DNA of 64,000 bases from Bacteroidota bacterium (lineage in GTDB: Bacteria; Bacteroidota; Bacteroidia; Bacteroidales; UBA10428). Made by a program: the position numbers and the translations under genes. Shown here piece by piece: positions 54,441 through 63,440 of the stretch. The first letter of the stretch is position 1, and every line of letters starts with the position of its first letter. The DNA lies in assembly GCA_016699695.1 (NCBI GenBank), contig CP065006.1, positions 2,976,001 through 3,040,000 of the forward strand, in the 5' to 3' direction. Below the pieces are notes generated by a model. It ran no database searches, was not told the origin of the DNA, and was given only the letters and a program-made list of their open reading frames with translations.

Positions 54441-54982
54441 GGTTAGTAGTTTTGTGTTATCGCCTTGGTTTTTGTGGTTATTTGCTAACAGCGATTGCCC
54501 TTCTTTATTGTTGCAAACTTGGTTATTTTTTCAACAAGATTCAATTAAAGCAATCTATAATTTACAAAAAGTTATTGCTATTTTTTTCTGGTCGTTCAAA
54601 TTATTCTGGTCTTCTTTTCTCGACATCATTTTGACCAATGTTACGATTATTTTGACGAAAGGTTTCTGTGCTGACTTTGTTAATAAGTAAAAAAATACGC
54701 TAAACATATTGATATGCAATAGATTATTAGGTGAATATTTTTTATATTTATTTTTCTTAGTTCGCAACACTTTGACGAACATTTATTTTTTGTACTCAAA
54801 AGAATTTTGTGGTCAACCACGGTGATTCGATTTAAGCTCAGAAATTAAATACCCATAAAACATTGTGGTTCAAAATACAAGTGCATTGAATACTCTTGCC
54901 TGTTTGTTTAATTCGGCAATGCAAAAAATAAGGGATAGGTAAAATGTTGCTAAATTGCTCGCCATAATGCTCAATCAACCTT
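54441..54982. other. AT-rich divergent intergenic region
   Basis: 542 bases between the GH9 gene (-) and the acyltransferase gene (+) with no believable gene. It contains two ATTTTGAC(C/G)AA motifs starting exactly 21 bases apart (54628 and 54649), a third related ACTTTGACGAA at 54769, and a small dyad GTGGTCAACCAC at 54819-54830. I found no exact TAnnTTTG box for either gene. It is a likely control region for both. Confidence 0.6.
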
Positions 54983-55627
54983 ATGAAAAAGATTATTGCT
55001 TTTTATAGGAAATGCCGCAGTTCAAAGACCAATTTCCTGCTATTGGTATTACGTGCTATGCATTTTAAGCTTGTGTTCAGAAAAACGATTCTGGTGCATC
55101 AACGGGTAAGTATTAGTGGGGTAAAAAATATTTCGGCCAGCGGTAAACTCGAAATTGGTACAGACTATGTGGGTTTCACACATAGAAGGGATATTACCTA
55201 CCTTAATATCAAAGGAAAACTCAAACTGGCCGGACCTTATTCCATTGGCCGTGGCTGTCGGATTGACATTGAAAAAGATGGCGAAGTCTCCATTGGACAT
55301 GGCGGGTACATCAATGCCAATACAAACCTGATTATAATGCATGGACTTAGTATTGGCAACGATTGTGTCATCTCCTGGAATTGTCAGTTTCTCGACGAAG
55401 ATTTTCATTCCATCCACTACGAAGGCCGTAAAGAAGGTCGCCCCGAAATTGTATTGGGTAACAAAGTATGGGTTGGATGTGGCGTAAAAATTTATAAGGG
55501 AACCCATATTGCAGATGGATGTGTGATAGCAGCCGATTCGGTTGTGCGTGGCATTTTCACCCAGCCAAATGCTCTGATTGGTGGAAATCCGGCTCGCGTG
55601 CTTAAGGAAAATATCGGGTGGGAATAA
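54983..55627 (+). CDS. Left-handed beta-helix acyltransferase
   Basis: A 214-residue hexapeptide-repeat transferase, probably an O- or N-acetyltransferase modifying a polysaccharide sugar. Hexapeptide turns run from about residue 60 to 200 (ISASGKLEIGTDYVGF, LKLAGPYSIGRGCRIDIE, GLSIGNDCVISWNCQF). The end is typical of the serine acetyltransferase-like group: IVLGNKVWVGCGVKIYKG, then HIADGCVIAADSVV and NALIGGNPARVLKENIGW. A histidine in DEDFHSIHYEG could be the catalytic base. It is transcribed against the rest of the locus and its stop is 14 bases from the converging glycosyltransferase stop. Confidence 0.88.
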   Translation: MKKIIAFYRKCRSSKTNFLLLVLRAMHFKLVFRKTILVHQRVSISGVKNISASGKLEIGTDYVGFTHRRDITYLNIKGKLKLAGPYSIGRGCRIDIEKDGEVSIGHGGYINANTNLIIMHGLSIGNDCVISWNCQFLDEDFHSIHYEGRKEGRPEIVLGNKVWVGCGVKIYKGTHIADGCVIAADSVVRGIFTQPNALIGGNPARVLKENIGWE

Positions 55628-55641
55628 ATTTCTACTGTTAA

Positions 55642-56823
55642 TTATTTCCTGCTTGTTATCCGTATCCACTTCATTTTAAGCAATTGTTTGATAAACATTG
55701 TCAGCTCTCGACGATTAAAGGTTTGCCGGTAGAAGTAGGAATAATCGCGGAGCAAGTCGGTGTTGAGGTAAGTATCCTGCAGCAGGTCTGCTGTTTTGCA
55801 CAAAAAGATATCTTCTCCTGGTATGTTGTAAAACACATTGAGTTCGTGCGGCTTAAGTGAACGCTCAAAAGTCATCAGCGGATTTGCGCATTTCTTTGTG
55901 GTGAGCGCATAGGGTTTAGCAATGGTTTGAGGCCTTTTGGTTCCGTATAGGTCTACTTCGAAGTCAAAGTCCTTCATTTTTTTATTATGCTTTTTAATGG
56001 TCGCAGGAGTAATTTCGAAATAGGAATCGTAGACATTTTCGGCCTCTGAGAATGGAATAAAACGAATCTTTGGATCAACCGTTGCAAGCGGACTTTGGGC
56101 GTCGTGGTCGCGGTCGAAATAATGGGTTCCGGGGTCGTTAAAATTGGTCGAGAGCGATTTGTTGGGATAGACAAAAAACTTGTTAGTGTATACCAGGTAG
56201 CCGATAAAAAACTTTTTCCACGAACTTTTTGGCCAGTTAATTACTTCGTAAGGCATGCCAGTAATTTTCGACAAATCCGGATCGGTATTAAACCATTCCC
56301 TGAAGCCTTTCCATTGTTCGCGGCTCCAAGACTGGCCCCAGGAAGAGGCAATCTGCATAAAATACACATCCGAATGGTTGGTTACAGGAATAAAGGGGAG
56401 TTTATTGTTCCAGATGATATCGGTAAGCCGGTAGTTATAGAGCGAAATACCGGCAATTTTTTCTTCGTTGCGGTAAAACTGTTGTGCCTCCTTTACATAA
56501 TCGAGGAAGTAAGGCGAAACAAACAAATCGTCTTCGAGGATAATTACATCGCCAAATTCTTCGGTAAGGTCGCCGCAACTGATAATATGCGCCTTAAGGC
56601 CTGTGTTTTTCTCCTTTACGCGAACTTCCTTAGGGCCGAATTTCCAATTATATTGGTGGGCATAGTCAATCACATCCTGATTTTTGCCTCCATTGTTGTC
56701 GATAGAGATAATCAGGGAAACATCGCCCTGTGGCTCGATCATGCGATCGAGCGATCTACAAATTCGCTTCAGTGATTCGATACGGTTAAAGGCTACAACA
56801 ACTATTACAGGATTTGTCATCAT
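55642..56823 (-). CDS. GT-A type glycosyltransferase
   Basis: A 393-residue putative glycosyltransferase with a GT-A nucleotide-sugar fold. The N-terminus (NPVIVVVAFNRIESLKRICRSL) and SLIISIDNNGG resemble GT2. The metal-binding region is VIILEDDLFVSPYFLDY near 93-109, and WGQSWSREQWKGFREWF is an unusual Trp-rich stretch. EDD in place of DxD is found in GNT-I-like transferases, which I think are the nearest relatives. There is no signal peptide or membrane segment. It starts at one of two adjacent ATGs that overlap the flippase stop by 4 bases, so the two are co-translated. Confidence 0.8.
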   Translation of the reverse strand: MMTNPVIVVVAFNRIESLKRICRSLDRMIEPQGDVSLIISIDNNGGKNQDVIDYAHQYNWKFGPKEVRVKEKNTGLKAHIISCGDLTEEFGDVIILEDDLFVSPYFLDYVKEAQQFYRNEEKIAGISLYNYRLTDIIWNNKLPFIPVTNHSDVYFMQIASSWGQSWSREQWKGFREWFNTDPDLSKITGMPYEVINWPKSSWKKFFIGYLVYTNKFFVYPNKSLSTNFNDPGTHYFDRDHDAQSPLATVDPKIRFIPFSEAENVYDSYFEITPATIKKHNKKMKDFDFEVDLYGTKRPQTIAKPYALTTKKCANPLMTFERSLKPHELNVFYNIPGEDIFLCKTADLLQDTYLNTDLLRDYSYFYRQTFNRRELTMFIKQLLKMKWIRITSRK

Positions 56824-58238
56824 TTTTTAATTAGTTTCGATTTTACCACTTTTAGCAGCTGCCCCAGATCGTTACGTTGATAATAAAGAATGTGGAGGGT
56901 AAGAAATATCAACAGGGCATAGGTCAACAAAGGGATATTAAGGTAAACGCTTATAAGTAACCCGCTGTATGCAAATAATTTAGGTGTCCAGAAAATGATT
57001 ATTTCCTTAGTTTTAAATCCGAAAGATTTATAAAATCCGAGATAAAGGGTAGAGGGTACCACAATGGCCAGGTAAGCAATGGAATAGCAGATGATCACCA
57101 TTTTTAGCGAAATAAAAGCTCCGATCACAATACCACCCACCAGTGCTACCGATTGGATAATGCCTAACAACGAAAGGTTTTTCTCTTTTTTATAGAGTAC
57201 AAAAATATGTCCACCGGTCGAAATTAGTGTCTGGCCAAGGATCAATACACCAAAATAAGGCAACAGTTCGGCAACCTGCATCCAGTTTTTGCCCCACAGC
57301 ACCAGTACAAACCAGTTTGGTATCAGTATCAGTGGCAATGCTACGGGAAGGCTTATCATACTAATTACCCCTAAAATACTTGCATATTCCTTGTTTACAT
57401 TTCCACCGGCTTCTTTCAGTTTCTGCAGGCTTGGAAACAATACCGTACCAAAGATGCCTGTAATTAAAGTAAGCGCAAGGGTGAGAAACTGGTATCCGCG
57501 GTTATAAATCCCCAGGTCGTTCTTGCCATACAATTTCCCAACAATCAGGTTGTCGGCATTTCGGGCCCAATAGTTGATTGAATTGAAAAACGAAAGGTTC
57601 CCAATCAGGCTTCTTGTTTTGCGAAAGGCTACCTTTATTTGTCGCCAATCGTAAGAGGGGCGTATTTTAAGTTTTCGGTTGAAAAGTATGTAGTAGATTA
57701 CTACCATCAGAATTTGCGGCACAATGAGCGACCAGTATGAAAAACCCAGAAAAGCCATCAATATCATGCCACCCATCATAAATCCATGGCCAATAAGGTT
57801 AACCTGGCCAATGCGGTTAAAATTAAGCTCTTTGGCATGTATGGCATAGGGCACCACTTGCAACGACTGAAAAATAAAAACAGTGGCAAACACCATAGTG
57901 GGAACTATAAGCTCTTTATCGTTATAAAAATAGGCAATCGGAAAGGCCAGACCCAGCATCAGCAGAAACAAAACCACGCCAATTAAAATAGCAATGGAAT
58001 GCACCGCCCTGTAATACGAGTGCTTATAATCACTTCTTATAATGGCATAGGAAACACCCGAGTCGGTAAAAAGCTTGATGTATTCAGTAAATACGGTAAT
58101 TAATGCTACAAAACCATATTCATCGGGCAGCAGTAATCGTGAAAGAATTATTGTGGCTACAAACCTTAATGCCTGGGTTGCATAATTATATCCACCGAAA
58201 GTGATCAGATTTTTAAAAAAGGTTTTTTTGAAACTCAC
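56820..58238 (-). CDS. Wzx-like polysaccharide flippase
   Basis: A 472-residue integral membrane protein of the MVF/oligosaccharide flippase superfamily, moving lipid-linked repeat units across the inner membrane. About 12-14 hydrophobic segments are visible. The N-terminal FFKNLITFGGYNYATQALRFVATIILSRLLLPDEYGFVAL (in segments) has the family's LLxPxExG motif. RNADNLIVGKLYGKNDLGIYNRGYQFLT near 213-240 is also characteristic. The start is a GTG at 58238. A TAACTTTG promoter box lies about 100 bases upstream. With the Wzy-like polymerase and Wza/Wzc-like proteins it defines a Wzx/Wzy-dependent locus. Confidence 0.9.
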   Translation of the reverse strand: MSFKKTFFKNLITFGGYNYATQALRFVATIILSRLLLPDEYGFVALITVFTEYIKLFTDSGVSYAIIRSDYKHSYYRAVHSIAILIGVVLFLLMLGLAFPIAYFYNDKELIVPTMVFATVFIFQSLQVVPYAIHAKELNFNRIGQVNLIGHGFMMGGMILMAFLGFSYWSLIVPQILMVVIYYILFNRKLKIRPSYDWRQIKVAFRKTRSLIGNLSFFNSINYWARNADNLIVGKLYGKNDLGIYNRGYQFLTLALTLITGIFGTVLFPSLQKLKEAGGNVNKEYASILGVISMISLPVALPLILIPNWFVLVLWGKNWMQVAELLPYFGVLILGQTLISTGGHIFVLYKKEKNLSLLGIIQSVALVGGIVIGAFISLKMVIICYSIAYLAIVVPSTLYLGFYKSFGFKTKEIIIFWTPKLFAYSGLLISVYLNIPLLTYALLIFLTLHILYYQRNDLGQLLKVVKSKLIKK

Positions 58239-58666
58239 CGTTCGAATTTTAGGGGTTGGTTACTGATTTTTATAAGTTATCACTACAGCATTATGTTAAA
58301 ACAACCTCGCGAATTGAGGCTAATTCTTAATGGCTGCAAAGTTATCCTAATTTTTTGCTAATTTTTTTAGCATTTGACATAAGTATAAAAAAGCATGCCT
58401 AAATGGTAAATTTATATCCGTTTTTTCAGTAACTCACTAAAGCTTCATAGCATAAAACTCTAAAACAAATCGAGGCTTTTGATTTTATTTGCTTATCGAT
58501 CAAACCCTGAAATTTAAGTATTGAAAAAAATTACATACCTGAAAAAAGTTAATTGAATCATTTGAACATTGCGTTAATCAAATTAAATTGCTTACCTGTA
58601 AAAATGGGTCAAGAACTCCCAAACGAATAATATACTTTCGTAGCAAAATTTTAAGCAATCAACAAT
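58239..58666. other. AT-rich divergent intergenic region between flippase and ACP genes
   Basis: 428 bases without a believable gene. It has a TAACTTTG box for the flippase gene, an inverted repeat GCTAA/TTAGC near 58357-58371, a related ATTTGACAT motif at 58372-58380, and a TACTTTCG element at 58633-58640 that could be the -7 box of the acyl carrier protein gene. Confidence 0.6.
58337..58344 (-). promoter_or_regulatory. Candidate -7 promoter box for the flippase gene
   Basis: TAACTTTG on the minus strand matches TAnnTTTG exactly. Transcription would begin near 58331, leaving a leader of about 93 bases. No clear -33 TTTG is seen at the normal distance. Confidence 0.4.
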
Positions 58667-58918
58667 ATGCAATCTCAAGAAATTAAATCAAGAATTACCG
58701 GATACATTTTAGATACCACTTTTGCCGAGAAAGAAAAGATTCAGGATTCAACCCTGATTTTTAAAGAGGGTTTCTTTGATTCAATGGGTTTTGTAATGCT
58801 TCTGGGTTTTCTGGAAGAGACTTTCAGTGTTAAACCTGTGGATGCCGATCTGGTAGAAGAAAATTTTGAATCGATTAATGCCATTACCGAGTTTGTAATT
58901 CGCAAACAAGCAGCCTGA
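58667..58918 (+). CDS. Acyl carrier protein
   Basis: An 83-residue acyl carrier protein. The phosphopantetheine attachment serine is S39 in GFFDSMGFVMLLGFLEE, which replaces the DSL of classical ACP with DSM. The start MQSQEIKSRITGYI and the ending helix (FESINAITEFVIRKQ) have the four-helix ACP layout and length. It is not the fatty-acid ACP, whose gene is usually beside fabF. Its stop is 2 bases before the amidotransferase gene, placing it first in a four-gene cassette where it would carry an activated acyl group. Confidence 0.88.
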   Translation: MQSQEIKSRITGYILDTTFAEKEKIQDSTLIFKEGFFDSMGFVMLLGFLEETFSVKPVDADLVEENFESINAITEFVIRKQAA

Positions 58919-58920
58919 TT

Positions 58921-60885
58921 ATGTGCGGTATTGCAGGAATAGTCAATTATTCGGTACGTCCTGATGCCGAAATGGTAAACAGGATGCTATCGCGCATCAG
59001 CTACCGGGGGCCAGACGAGAGCGGAGTTTATTCTTCGGCTCAGGCTGCAATCGGCAATGTGCGCCTTAGTATCATCGATTTATCGACAGGCCAGCAACCC
59101 ATGACCGATGTAAACAAAAGATATTGGATTGTGTACAATGGCGAATTATTTAACCACATAGAACTACGTCGCGAATTAGAGGCAAAAGGTTATGGTTTTC
59201 ATACCCATAGCGATACCGAAGTGGTGATGCAGCTTTATGCCTGCTATGGCGAACAAGCTTTGCCAAAGATGAACGGACAGTACGTTTTTGCCATTTGGGA
59301 CACCCATAAAAAGGAAATGTTTATTGCCCGCGACCGAGTTGGGATACGCCCGCTTTTTTACCATTATAACCAGGGCGAATTTAGTTTTGGTTCCGAAATT
59401 AAAACCCTTTTCGAGAATCCTCGCATAAAACCTAGCTTAAACAACGAAGCGCTTAGTCAGGTATATACCTTCTGGACCGCCATTACTCCACATACTGTCT
59501 TTAACGATATTCTGGAACTTTCGCCCGGACATTGGATGAAAGTGAATTCATCAGGAGTTCGTGTGCAGAAATACTGGGAGCTCCGCTTTGATCAGCCAAA
59601 TCAATCCATAAAATCTATCGATGAGGCTGCAGAGGCATTTGGCGAATTGTTCGAGGATGCAGTAAAACTCCGTTTGCGTGCTGATGTTGAAGTGGCTGCT
59701 TATTTGAGTGGAGGGATCGATTCGAGTATCACAACTGCTTATATTAAAAAGTTAGAACCACATGTGCTCAATACTTTTTCCATTGGATTTCAGGAAGATG
59801 AATTTGACGAAACAAACTATCAGCTCGAAGCAGCGCGCTATTTGAATACCAATCATCATTCAATAAAATGCAGTTCGAAGGAAATAGCCGAGGCCTTTCC
59901 GCGTGTGGTCAATCTTTGCGAAACCCCTGTTATCAGGACCGCTCCAACTCCTATGTATTTGCTTTCTAGGCTGGTACGCTCGAACAACATCAAGGTAGTG
60001 ATTACCGGCGAGGGAGCCGATGAGATGCTGGCTGGTTATAATATATTTAAAGAATCTGAGATCCGGCGTTTTTGGGCAAAACAGCCAAATTCAGCATACA
60101 GACCATTGCTTCTGAGGAAATTATATCCTTATCTTCCTCAAATGAAAACAGCTTCGCCAACCATGCTGAAGCTCTTTTTTGGGTTTAAACTGGAAGATAC
60201 AGACAATCCGTTTTATTCACACCTGTTGCGATGGAACAATGCCGAGCACATAAAAAAGCATTTTCATCCAAACGTTAAATCATCTTTGAATAGTTTTGAT
60301 CCTTTTGCAGCTTTGCAAAAGAATTTGCCCGATGGGTTTAATACCTGGCATTCACTGGCTAAGGCCCAATGGCTCGAAACCAGTGTGTTTATGTCGGGCT
60401 ATCTGCTCTCTTCGCAAGGCGACCGCATGGCTATGGGTAATTCAGTAGAAGGTCGCTATCCTTTTCTGGATTACCGTGTGATAGAATTTTGTGCCTCCCT
60501 TCCTCCGAAATACAAGCTGAATGGTTTAAACGAGAAGTACCTGCTGAAAAAATTGATAAAAGGTAAAATTCCAGATAGCATTCTAAACAGGTCTAAACAA
60601 GCCTATCGTGCACCCATTGCCAGCACCTTCCTCGGCGAACAAGCTCCTTCTTACATCAAGGAGCTTTTAAATGCAGAATCCATCGAACATGTCGGTATTT
60701 TTAATTCTTCCAGTGTGCTGCCTATGCTGGAAAAAATGCGCCAAACACCCCGCACCTCAGAGGTAGAAAACATGCTTTTAACCTCACTGGTTTCTACTCA
60801 TTTGCTATACCAACAGTTTATAGGTCAAAAACCAGCACCTCTTACACCTGAAAATATTCTAAAGTCGAATATAATAACCGAATAA
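58921..60885 (+). CDS. Asparagine-synthase-like glutamine amidotransferase
   Basis: A 654-residue class II glutamine amidotransferase with an AsnB-type synthetase domain. Cys2 after the start Met (MCGIAGIVNYSV) is the glutaminase nucleophile, with RLSIIDLSTGQQPM and YNGELFNHIELRREL following. The synthetase half has the PP-loop LSGGIDSSI near 261-269, GEGADEMLAGY near 362-372 and NSVEGRYPFLD. Housekeeping AsnB makes asparagine. Here the gene is fused by position to an ACP, a NadE-like enzyme and an AMP ligase, so amidation of another carboxylate, for example a sugar acid or carrier-bound acyl group, is likelier. Related amidotransferases are common in exopolysaccharide clusters. Confidence 0.9.
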   Translation: MCGIAGIVNYSVRPDAEMVNRMLSRISYRGPDESGVYSSAQAAIGNVRLSIIDLSTGQQPMTDVNKRYWIVYNGELFNHIELRRELEAKGYGFHTHSDTEVVMQLYACYGEQALPKMNGQYVFAIWDTHKKEMFIARDRVGIRPLFYHYNQGEFSFGSEIKTLFENPRIKPSLNNEALSQVYTFWTAITPHTVFNDILELSPGHWMKVNSSGVRVQKYWELRFDQPNQSIKSIDEAAEAFGELFEDAVKLRLRADVEVAAYLSGGIDSSITTAYIKKLEPHVLNTFSIGFQEDEFDETNYQLEAARYLNTNHHSIKCSSKEIAEAFPRVVNLCETPVIRTAPTPMYLLSRLVRSNNIKVVITGEGADEMLAGYNIFKESEIRRFWAKQPNSAYRPLLLRKLYPYLPQMKTASPTMLKLFFGFKLEDTDNPFYSHLLRWNNAEHIKKHFHPNVKSSLNSFDPFAALQKNLPDGFNTWHSLAKAQWLETSVFMSGYLLSSQGDRMAMGNSVEGRYPFLDYRVIEFCASLPPKYKLNGLNEKYLLKKLIKGKIPDSILNRSKQAYRAPIASTFLGEQAPSYIKELLNAESIEHVGIFNSSSVLPMLEKMRQTPRTSEVENMLLTSLVSTHLLYQQFIGQKPAPLTPENILKSNIITE

Positions 60886-60895
60886 AATAGTTACC

Positions 60896-61903
60896 ATGAA
60901 TAACCAGCCTAAAAAGCCCTTTACCAAAGAAATTATCCTTCTCGGAAACGTCGGAGAGATAGTGGATCAATTGATCGAACAAATGCGCAATGATGTCTTT
61001 AAACGATTGCACCGCATGGGTGGTGTGATTGGTATCAGCGGAGGTATCGACTCATCGGTGTGCATGGCCTTGGCAGCAAAGGCCTTTGGGCCTGAAAAGT
61101 GCCTGGGTATAATGATGCCCGAGCAGGATTCGAGTCCCGAAAGCGAAAACCTTGCGAGGGAACTTGCTGCCAAATTTGGTGTAAAAGCTATTAAAGAGGA
61201 CCTAACAGGTGCCCTGGCCGGTTTTAAGTGTTACGAGCGTCGCGATGAGGCTGTAAAAAGGGTTTTTCCTGAATACAGTGCCGCTACCCATAAAATGAAA
61301 ATTGGGATCAAGCAGAGTGGTTTGTTCTCCAACCTTCCTCCCTTGTTTTCAGTCACTATCATCGACAAAAATGGAGCAGAGAAGGAAGAACGCCTTCCGG
61401 CCAAAGACTATCTTCAAATCGTTGCAGCATCGAACTTCAAACAACGTGCACGCATGAGTATGCTCTACTATCATGCCGAAGCACTGCATTATGCGGTGGT
61501 AGGTACACCTAACAAGCATGAGAAAGAACAAGGTTTTTTTGTTAAATATGGCGATGGTGGTGCTGATATCATGCCCATTGGCAACCTTTATAAAACTCAA
61601 GTATACCAGATTGCTGAATACCTGGGAGTACCCAAGGCTATCATCGAAAGAACACCCACTACAGATACTTACACTGCTGAACAAACACAAGAGGAGTTTT
61701 TCTATCAGTTACCCTATAATCTGATGGATCGTTACTGGTATGGATACGAAAATGGGTATTCTCCTGCTGAGGTGGGTAAGGTAATGGGCGAAACAGAAGA
61801 GCATGTGAAGAGCATGTTTGTAAACTTTGAGCGTAAATACAAAACCACCGAATATTTGCGCATGTCACCTATCCGCGACTATTTCAATGGCTCAGAAAAT
61901 TGA
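60896..61903 (+). CDS. NadE-like NAD+ synthase family enzyme
   Basis: A 335-residue ATP pyrophosphatase of the NadE family, which adenylates a carboxylate and amidates it with ammonia. The PP-loop is SGGIDSSVCMALAAKAFG (48-65). Other segments are GIMMPEQDSSPESENLA, QRARMSMLYYHAEALHYAVVGTPNKHE, GDGGADIMPIGNLYKTQVYQIAEYLG and ERTPTTDTYTAEQTQEEFFY, close to true NH3-dependent NAD synthetases. It is some 60 residues longer than the bacterial NH3-dependent form, with an insertion at about 105-165. No glutaminase domain is attached. Its place between an amidotransferase and an AMP ligase suggests a dedicated biosynthetic role, but a plain NAD synthase cannot be excluded. Confidence 0.85.
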   Translation: MNNQPKKPFTKEIILLGNVGEIVDQLIEQMRNDVFKRLHRMGGVIGISGGIDSSVCMALAAKAFGPEKCLGIMMPEQDSSPESENLARELAAKFGVKAIKEDLTGALAGFKCYERRDEAVKRVFPEYSAATHKMKIGIKQSGLFSNLPPLFSVTIIDKNGAEKEERLPAKDYLQIVAASNFKQRARMSMLYYHAEALHYAVVGTPNKHEKEQGFFVKYGDGGADIMPIGNLYKTQVYQIAEYLGVPKAIIERTPTTDTYTAEQTQEEFFYQLPYNLMDRYWYGYENGYSPAEVGKVMGETEEHVKSMFVNFERKYKTTEYLRMSPIRDYFNGSEN

Positions 61904-61924
61904 TCTTTAATCGGTAGGTTGGTT

Positions 61925-61932
61925 TATCTTTC
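61925..61932 (+). promoter_or_regulatory. Candidate -7 promoter box for the AMP-ligase gene
   Basis: TATCTTTC matches TAnnTTTG at all but the last base, with a TTG 22 bases upstream (61900-61902). Transcription would start near 61939 and leave a 30-base leader. The ligase may therefore also be expressed separately from the three genes before it. Confidence 0.38.
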
Positions 61933-61968
61933 GTTTAGTAATTATCAGGAAATTATTCCTTAGGTTTT

Positions 61969-63429
61969 ATGAATTGTGTTGATTTTTTCTTTGAACAATC
62001 GAAGCACCTGCAAAAAGAATTTGTGGTAGGCAGAGAGCCAATCGATTATGTTACTCTCTACGACCGTACCCTGCAATTGGCAGACTATGTCCGTACCAGG
62101 GTTGGCAGTGGCAAGCATATTCTGCTGCTTTCAGCAAATAACACCTTTTTTGTAACGGCCTATCTGGCAATTCTGAAATCGGGAAATGCCTGTGTACCGC
62201 TTGATCCGCGTATTGAGACAGAGAATCTGCTTTATATTCAAGAGCAAACCAGCCCGGCGATGGCATTTTTAACACCCGATGTGGAAAAGCGACTTAACCT
62301 TTCTGGCATTCCTGTTATTTCTCCTGCCGGGCTTGCCGAAGTATATGAGAAAAAATCAGAGGTTCTGTTTGAAATGGAATTCGATGGCCACTCGGTAGCA
62401 GAAGTGATATTTACTTCAGGTTCTACAGGCACTCCCAAAGGAGTTATGCTTTCGCACAATAACATTATCGCCAATACCAACTCTATTGTCGAATACCTTC
62501 ATCTTACCAGCCACGACCGCATTCTGGTGGTGATGCCCTTCTTCTATTGCTATGGATTGTCCTTGTTGCACACCCATCTCAGGGTAGGAGGCTCCCTAGT
62601 GCTCAACAATAGTTTTATCTTCCTGGGAGCAGTGATAAACGATTTAAAGAACAATGCCTGCACCGGGTTTGCAGGTGTGCCCAGTCATTTTCAAATTTTA
62701 TTACGAAAATCGGAATCTTTTAAAACCACTTCTTTACCCGAATTAAAGTATGTAACCCAGGCAGGCGGAAAACTTTCAACCGTATTTATCGACGAATTTA
62801 GGGATGCATTTCCGCAAGTGAAGTTTTATGTCATGTATGGCCAGACCGAGGCAACCGCCAGGTTGTCCTATCTTCCACCCGAAGAATACCCCAGACGAAA
62901 AGGATCTCTTGGCAAAGGCATTCCCGGAGTAGAACTTAAAGTAGTTGACGAACAAGGAAACCAGGTGAAAACTGGTGATACTGGAGAAATTATTGCACGC
63001 GGCGGAAATGTAATGATCGGATACCTTCATGATGAAGAATCGACTACCCAGGTTATTCGCGATGGCTGGTTGCATACCGGAGACCTTGCTACCATCGATG
63101 AGGATGGATATATTTATCATTCAGCGCGCAAGAAAGAAATTATGAAAATAAACGGCAAGCGCGTAAGCCCGAAAGAAATTGAAGAGGTTATACTCAGTCT
63201 GCATGAAGTGGTCGATTGCAGCATCGAAGCTATCGAAGACGATATTCAGGGCGAAGCCATTAAAGCTGTGGTGGTAGTAAATAACCTTGGCACAACCCAA
63301 ATAAATGCCGACAAAATTAAGGAACATTGCGGTAAAAAATTAGCTTTGTATAAAGTACCCAAACTGATTGAACTAAAAGAGCGTATGGAACTGAGCAGTT
63401 CTGGTAAAAAAGTTAAGGCTAAACTTTAA
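61969..63429 (+). CDS. AMP-forming acyl/amino-acid ligase
   Basis: A 486-residue adenylate-forming enzyme (ANL superfamily) that activates a carboxylate with ATP and passes it to a thiol such as the phosphopantetheine of an ACP. The core motifs are VIFTSGSTGTPKGVMLSHNN near 146-165, VMYGQTEATARLSYLPPE near 286-303 and DGWLHTGDLATIDEDGY near 365-381. The hinge follows with HSARKKEIMKINGKRVSPKEIEE and ends in the catalytic-lysine region LSSSGKKVKAKL. It has no condensation or carrier domain attached. Its likely carrier is the ACP encoded 3 kb upstream. The substrate cannot be predicted reliably. Confidence 0.9.
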   Translation: MNCVDFFFEQSKHLQKEFVVGREPIDYVTLYDRTLQLADYVRTRVGSGKHILLLSANNTFFVTAYLAILKSGNACVPLDPRIETENLLYIQEQTSPAMAFLTPDVEKRLNLSGIPVISPAGLAEVYEKKSEVLFEMEFDGHSVAEVIFTSGSTGTPKGVMLSHNNIIANTNSIVEYLHLTSHDRILVVMPFFYCYGLSLLHTHLRVGGSLVLNNSFIFLGAVINDLKNNACTGFAGVPSHFQILLRKSESFKTTSLPELKYVTQAGGKLSTVFIDEFRDAFPQVKFYVMYGQTEATARLSYLPPEEYPRRKGSLGKGIPGVELKVVDEQGNQVKTGDTGEIIARGGNVMIGYLHDEESTTQVIRDGWLHTGDLATIDEDGYIYHSARKKEIMKINGKRVSPKEIEEVILSLHEVVDCSIEAIEDDIQGEAIKAVVVVNNLGTTQINADKIKEHCGKKLALYKVPKLIELKERMELSSSGKKVKAKL

Positions 63430-63440
63430 AACCAACTTCC

